A stretch of 64,000 nucleotides of DNA from JBCCFK01 sp965262315 (GTDB taxonomy: Bacteria > Actinomycetota > Acidimicrobiia > Acidimicrobiales > UBA8592): the NCBI GenBank assembly GCA_965262315.1, contig CBDHFJ010000134.1, positions 53,392 to 117,391 on the forward strand, read 5' to 3'. Within the stretch, counting starts at the first letter, position 1. Each line of letters opens with the position of its first letter. Both the position numbers and the translations under genes were made by a program. Below are positions 61,706 through 64,000 of this stretch, piece by piece. The notes under the pieces are model-generated. The model was given only the letters and a program-made list of their open reading frames with translations, searched no databases and was not told where the DNA came from.

Positions 61706-61737
61706 GGGGCACCCGCCGAAGCGGGCACCCCGGGACG
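61706..61737 (-). terminator. Imperfect hairpin between aapJ and aapQ
   Basis: A stem made of GGGG/CCCC and CCCGC/GCGGG, with a CA/CA internal loop and CGAA loop, lies in the 99-bp gap after aapJ. Such hairpins after binding-protein genes often attenuate or protect mRNA so that the binding protein is made in excess. No U-run is present. Confidence 0.4.
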
Positions 61738-61762
61738 CACGTGGATCAGTTGGCGGTTCGGA

Positions 61763-62962
61763 TCAGCGGAACGGCGGCACGTACTGCAGACCACCGTTGG
61801 TCCACAGGTCGTTCGGGCTCCCGGCCAGCGTCAGGCCGATCGGGCCGAGGTTCCGATTGAAGATCTCCTCGTAGTTGCCCACCTGGCTGATGATGTTCGA
61901 CGCGAAGTCGGCGGGAAGACCCAGGCCGACCTCGGCGATGGCCTCGTTGCCCTCATCGTCGGTGATGGGCAGACCCAGGAACCGACGGATGTTCGAGTCC
62001 TCGCTGTCGGCGAAGTCGCCGATGTTCTCCGAGGTGATGCCGAACTCCCACGCCTGGACGGTGGCCATGGTGGCCCAGTTGACGACCTGCGCCCACTGGG
62101 TGTCACCGTCGGCGACGACGGGACCCAGCGGCTCCTTGGAGATGATCTCCGGGAGGATCGAGGTGTCGATGTCCATGTTCGCGGCGAAGGCGGCGAGCTG
62201 GGAGGCGTCCGAGGTCCAGACCTCGCACTGACCGGCCTGGAAGGCGGGGTTCAGCTCGTCGTTCGACTCGAACTCGACCGGCGTGAACGGGATGCCGAGA
62301 TCACCCAGCACCGCGTTGAGGTTCAGCAGCGTCGTGGTGCCCTGGAGCACACAGATCGAGGCGTTGGCCACGTCGTCGAGGCTGGCGATCCCGCTGTCGG
62401 CGCGGACCATGAAGCCCTGACCGTCGTAGAAGGTCGTGTGCAGGAAGGTGGCCTGCTCGTTGCCGTCACGGCTGGCGGTCCAGGTGGTGTTGCGGATCAG
62501 GACGTCGATCTCGCCGGACTGCAGGGTCGGGAAGCGCTGCGCCGCCACCAGGGGCGTCACGTTGATCGCTTCGGCGTCACCCAGCACAGCGGCGGCGATG
62601 ACCTTGCAGAAGTCGATGTCGAAGCCGCTGAAGTCACCCTCGGCGTCGACGATGCCGAAACCGGGCAGGGTGTCGTTGCCGCCACATTCGAGGACCCCGG
62701 CGTCGAGGACCTTCTGGAGGACACTCCCGTCCTGGGTCAGGGTCACGGTGTCGTCGTCGCCACCGTCGTCGGCGGCTGCGCCGTCGTCGTCACCGCTCGA
62801 GTCGTCGCCCGAGCCGTCGTCGCCGGTCCCACCATCGTCTTCGGTGGTGGCACCGTCGTCGCCGCCGGCCGAGTCGTCGTCGTCCCCGCCGCAGGCCGCG
62901 GCAATCAGGGTGAACGCGAACAGCACGGCAAGCAGCTTGAAGAGCATGCTCTTGCTGGTCAT
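61763..62962 (-). CDS. aapJ: General L-amino acid ABC transporter binding lipoprotein
   Basis: 399 aa. Signal peptide with lipobox LIAAAC, then an Asp/Gly-rich linker (22-70). The SBP domain matches AapJ closely: VLDAGVLECGGNDTLPGFGIVDAEGDFSGFDIDFCKVIAAAVLGDAE, LQSGEIDVLIRNTTWTASRDGNE and FYDGQGFMVR. The ATG has GGAGGAG upstream. The gene leads the aapJQMP unit and has a promoter (63049-63076) and a GlnR-like operator (63086-63123) upstream, which suits nitrogen control. Confidence 0.92.
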   Translation of the reverse strand: MTSKSMLFKLLAVLFAFTLIAAACGGDDDDSAGGDDGATTEDDGGTGDDGSGDDSSGDDDGAAADDGGDDDTVTLTQDGSVLQKVLDAGVLECGGNDTLPGFGIVDAEGDFSGFDIDFCKVIAAAVLGDAEAINVTPLVAAQRFPTLQSGEIDVLIRNTTWTASRDGNEQATFLHTTFYDGQGFMVRADSGIASLDDVANASICVLQGTTTLLNLNAVLGDLGIPFTPVEFESNDELNPAFQAGQCEVWTSDASQLAAFAANMDIDTSILPEIISKEPLGPVVADGDTQWAQVVNWATMATVQAWEFGITSENIGDFADSEDSNIRRFLGLPITDDEGNEAIAEVGLGLPADFASNIISQVGNYEEIFNRNLGPIGLTLAGSPNDLWTNGGLQYVPPFR

Positions 62963-63048
62963 TGGGTCTCTCCTCCCGCACCGGCGAAACGTCGTGTCAG
63001 TGGGTGGCTTCGGTCGAACACACCCTCACTGCCGGTGACAAGGACGCG

Positions 63049-63076
63049 ACCCTAGTGGCTCCGCCAGGGTGCGCAA
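63049..63076 (-). promoter_or_regulatory. Promoter of the aap operon (TTGCGC-16-TAGGGT)
   Basis: Read on the minus strand, TTGCGC (complement of 63071-63076) and TAGGGT (complement of 63049-63054) are 16 bp apart. The leader to the aapJ ATG at 62962 would be about 80 nt. The GTNAC array starts 10 bp upstream of the -35. Confidence 0.6.
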
Positions 63077-63085
63077 CACCTGCAC

Positions 63086-63123
63086 GTTGCGATTTTGTTA
63101 CCACCGGGTCACCCGTTCGTGAC
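63086..63123 (-). promoter_or_regulatory. GlnR-like operator: four GTNAC-type boxes at 11-bp spacing
   Basis: On the + strand GTTGC (63086), GTTAC (63097), GTCAC (63108) and GTGAC (63119) each start 11 bp apart; on the minus strand this reads GTCAC-N6-GTGAC-N6-GTAAC-N6-GCAAC. The middle pair fits the actinobacterial GlnR consensus GTNAC-N6-GAAAC. Placed just upstream of the aapJ -35, it would suit activation of amino-acid uptake under nitrogen limitation. Binding is inferred. Confidence 0.65.
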
Positions 63124-63191
63124 CTCGGCCTGTCGTCTGCCGTTGGCCAGCCGACGCCGTTCGTGCACCCTGACCCCGCGAACAGCCCTGC

Positions 63192-63197
63192 TACCTT
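63192..63197 (+). promoter_or_regulatory. Promoter -10 (TACCTT) for the amidase gene
   Basis: TACCTT ends 7 nt before the GTG at 63205. No ribosome-binding site is present, so a leaderless message is likely. Confidence 0.4.
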
Positions 63198-63204
63198 GCG
63201 ACCC

Positions 63205-64000
63205 GTGGCGTCCCCCCGTGCCCGATTCACCTGGTCGCTCTGTGCCCTCGGCCTGGCGTTGGCCCTGGTCGGTGCCATCGCGGTCGGCGTCGGCGACGTG
63301 GCACCCACGCCGGCCACCCCGGTGCCCGACGACCCCCGACCGGTGCCCCCTGCCGAGGCCGCCGGCCGGCTCGAGTCCGTGGTCGTCGACAACGGCTCCG
63401 TCACGGTGAGCGGCTGGGCCGTCGACCTCGACCGCCCGGACGCCGACCGGGTCCGGGTGAGCATCGACGGGGACTTCGTCGGCACCTTCGACGCCGACCA
63501 GACCCGCATCGACGTCGGCGCGGCGCTCGGGAGCGGAGCGAACCACGGCTTCGAGACCACCGTGCCGCTGGCCGGCGACGCCCCCCAGACGCTCTGCGTC
63601 CACACCGCTCCCGACGACGACCTGGTGGCGTGCACCCGCGTCGCCGGGGAGTCGCATCTCGGCGTGCTGATCACCGAGCGGAACATCATGGTCGAGGTCC
63701 TCGAGGTGTTGCCCGGCGACGCCGGCTACCGCGTCCTCACCCCGTGCGGCAACGAGGCCACCGTCGCCGACGGCGAGCGGATCCGCACCACGCAGATCCT
63801 GATCGACCCGGGCCACGGCGGCTCCGAGGTGGCCGCGGTCGGGCCGAACGGGCTCGGCGAGAAGACGCTGAACCTGGACGTCGCCAAGCGCACCGCCGAC
63901 GCGCTCCGCGAGCGCGGCTACGAGGTCGAGCTGACCCGGACCCGCGACATCCGGATCCCCATCGCGGTGCGGGCGGGGCTCGCCAATGCACTGGAGCCCG
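63205..64000 (+). CDS. N-acetylmuramoyl-L-alanine amidase (Amidase_3), 5' part
   Basis: The first 265 residues are in the window and the gene runs off the right edge. A GTG start at 63205, 7 nt after TACCTT, gives a signal anchor (about 8-30) and a Pro-rich linker. A beta-rich domain follows (about 50-140, SVTVSGWAVDLDRPDADRVRVSIDG), then the Amidase_3 domain from about 200: ILIDPGHGG (zinc His) and EKTLNLDVAKRTADALRERGYEVELTRTRD (zinc Glu). It cleaves the sugar-peptide bond of peptidoglycan. It lies divergent from the aap operon. Confidence 0.9.
   Translation, partial: MASPRARFTWSLCALGLALALVGAIAVGVGDVAPTPATPVPDDPRPVPPAEAAGRLESVVVDNGSVTVSGWAVDLDRPDADRVRVSIDGDFVGTFDADQTRIDVGAALGSGANHGFETTVPLAGDAPQTLCVHTAPDDDLVACTRVAGESHLGVLITERNIMVEVLEVLPGDAGYRVLTPCGNEATVADGERIRTTQILIDPGHGGSEVAAVGPNGLGEKTLNLDVAKRTADALRERGYEVELTRTRDIRIPIAVRAGLANALEP

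Noticed and set aside
60638..63055. Long open frame of 805 codons on the + strand, opposite the aap genes
   Set aside because: The minus strand holds four clear ABC transporter genes. The + frame is Gly/Asp/Arg/His-rich without a domain and arises from GC-rich codon use.

Overview
The window is GC-rich, densely coded chromosomal DNA from an actinobacterium, probably of the Acidimicrobiia type. Evidence: GTG starts and ATGA/GTGA overlaps are common; actinobacterial families are present (WhiB, PdtaS, DUF3090, SCO1664, DUF3107, MSMEG_4193-type phosphatase, class E and F sortases, mycothiol-type DinB protein); and many starts lie 6-8 nt after a TANNNT hexamer, as in leaderless transcripts. No rRNA, tRNA, CRISPR array, transposase or phage gene was seen. 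It reads as core chromosome, not an island.

Layout. 1-6.97 kb: end of a type IIA topoisomerase B subunit, a mycothiol-type DinB protein, an HxlR regulator divergent from a tautomerase/tautomerase/SnoaL operon, an Asp/Glu racemase, a Cas4/AddB-like Fe-S nuclease, an ACT protein and a GNAT enzyme. 6.98-10 kb: CoA transferase, SDR and amidohydrolase in one overlapping operon. 10-19.7 kb: lipoprotein, membrane protein, HAD, Dabb, a possible dioxygenase, YihY, an EthD-SRPBCC fusion, an FrhB-like iron-sulphur flavoprotein, adenosine deaminase and a PfkB kinase. 19.9-23.6 kb: two paralogous lipoproteins, a family 5 UDG and the conserved phosphatase-DUF3090-SCO1664 cluster. 23.6-29.1 kb: a TetR gene between two 94-bp direct repeats, a small zinc-ribbon membrane protein, etfBA with a strong terminator and a Cache-type chemoreceptor. 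29.2-34.6 kb: a DAG kinase-like enzyme, an M1 peptidase, GDPD and the whiB1/pdtaS pair.

34.6-41.8 kb: two ArsA-type ATPases with DUF3107, Mrp divergent from a SufR-like regulator, an SRPBCC protein, a class F sortase with a DUF4397 surface protein, and SixA. 41.8-48.9 kb: a complete System I cytochrome c maturation operon (ccmABCDEFGHI) whose last gene has a one-base frameshift. 49-53.7 kb: class E sortase, septum-formation-type lipoprotein, TetR, Nudix and acyl-CoA dehydrogenase. 53.9-57.1 kb: a BtuFCD-type importer behind a cobalamin riboswitch. 57-64 kb: aldo/keto reductase, the aapJQMP amino-acid importer with a GlnR-like operator upstream, and the start of a cell-wall amidase.

The clearest regulatory readings are the HxlR operator (two 20-bp inverted arms over divergent promoters), the B12 riboswitch before btuF, and the 11-bp-periodic GTNAC array before aapJ. 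No wholly new multi-gene system stands out. The least explained items are the paired 94-bp promoter-plus-hairpin repeats, the tandem cysteine-rich lipoproteins and the sortase F/DUF4397 pair.
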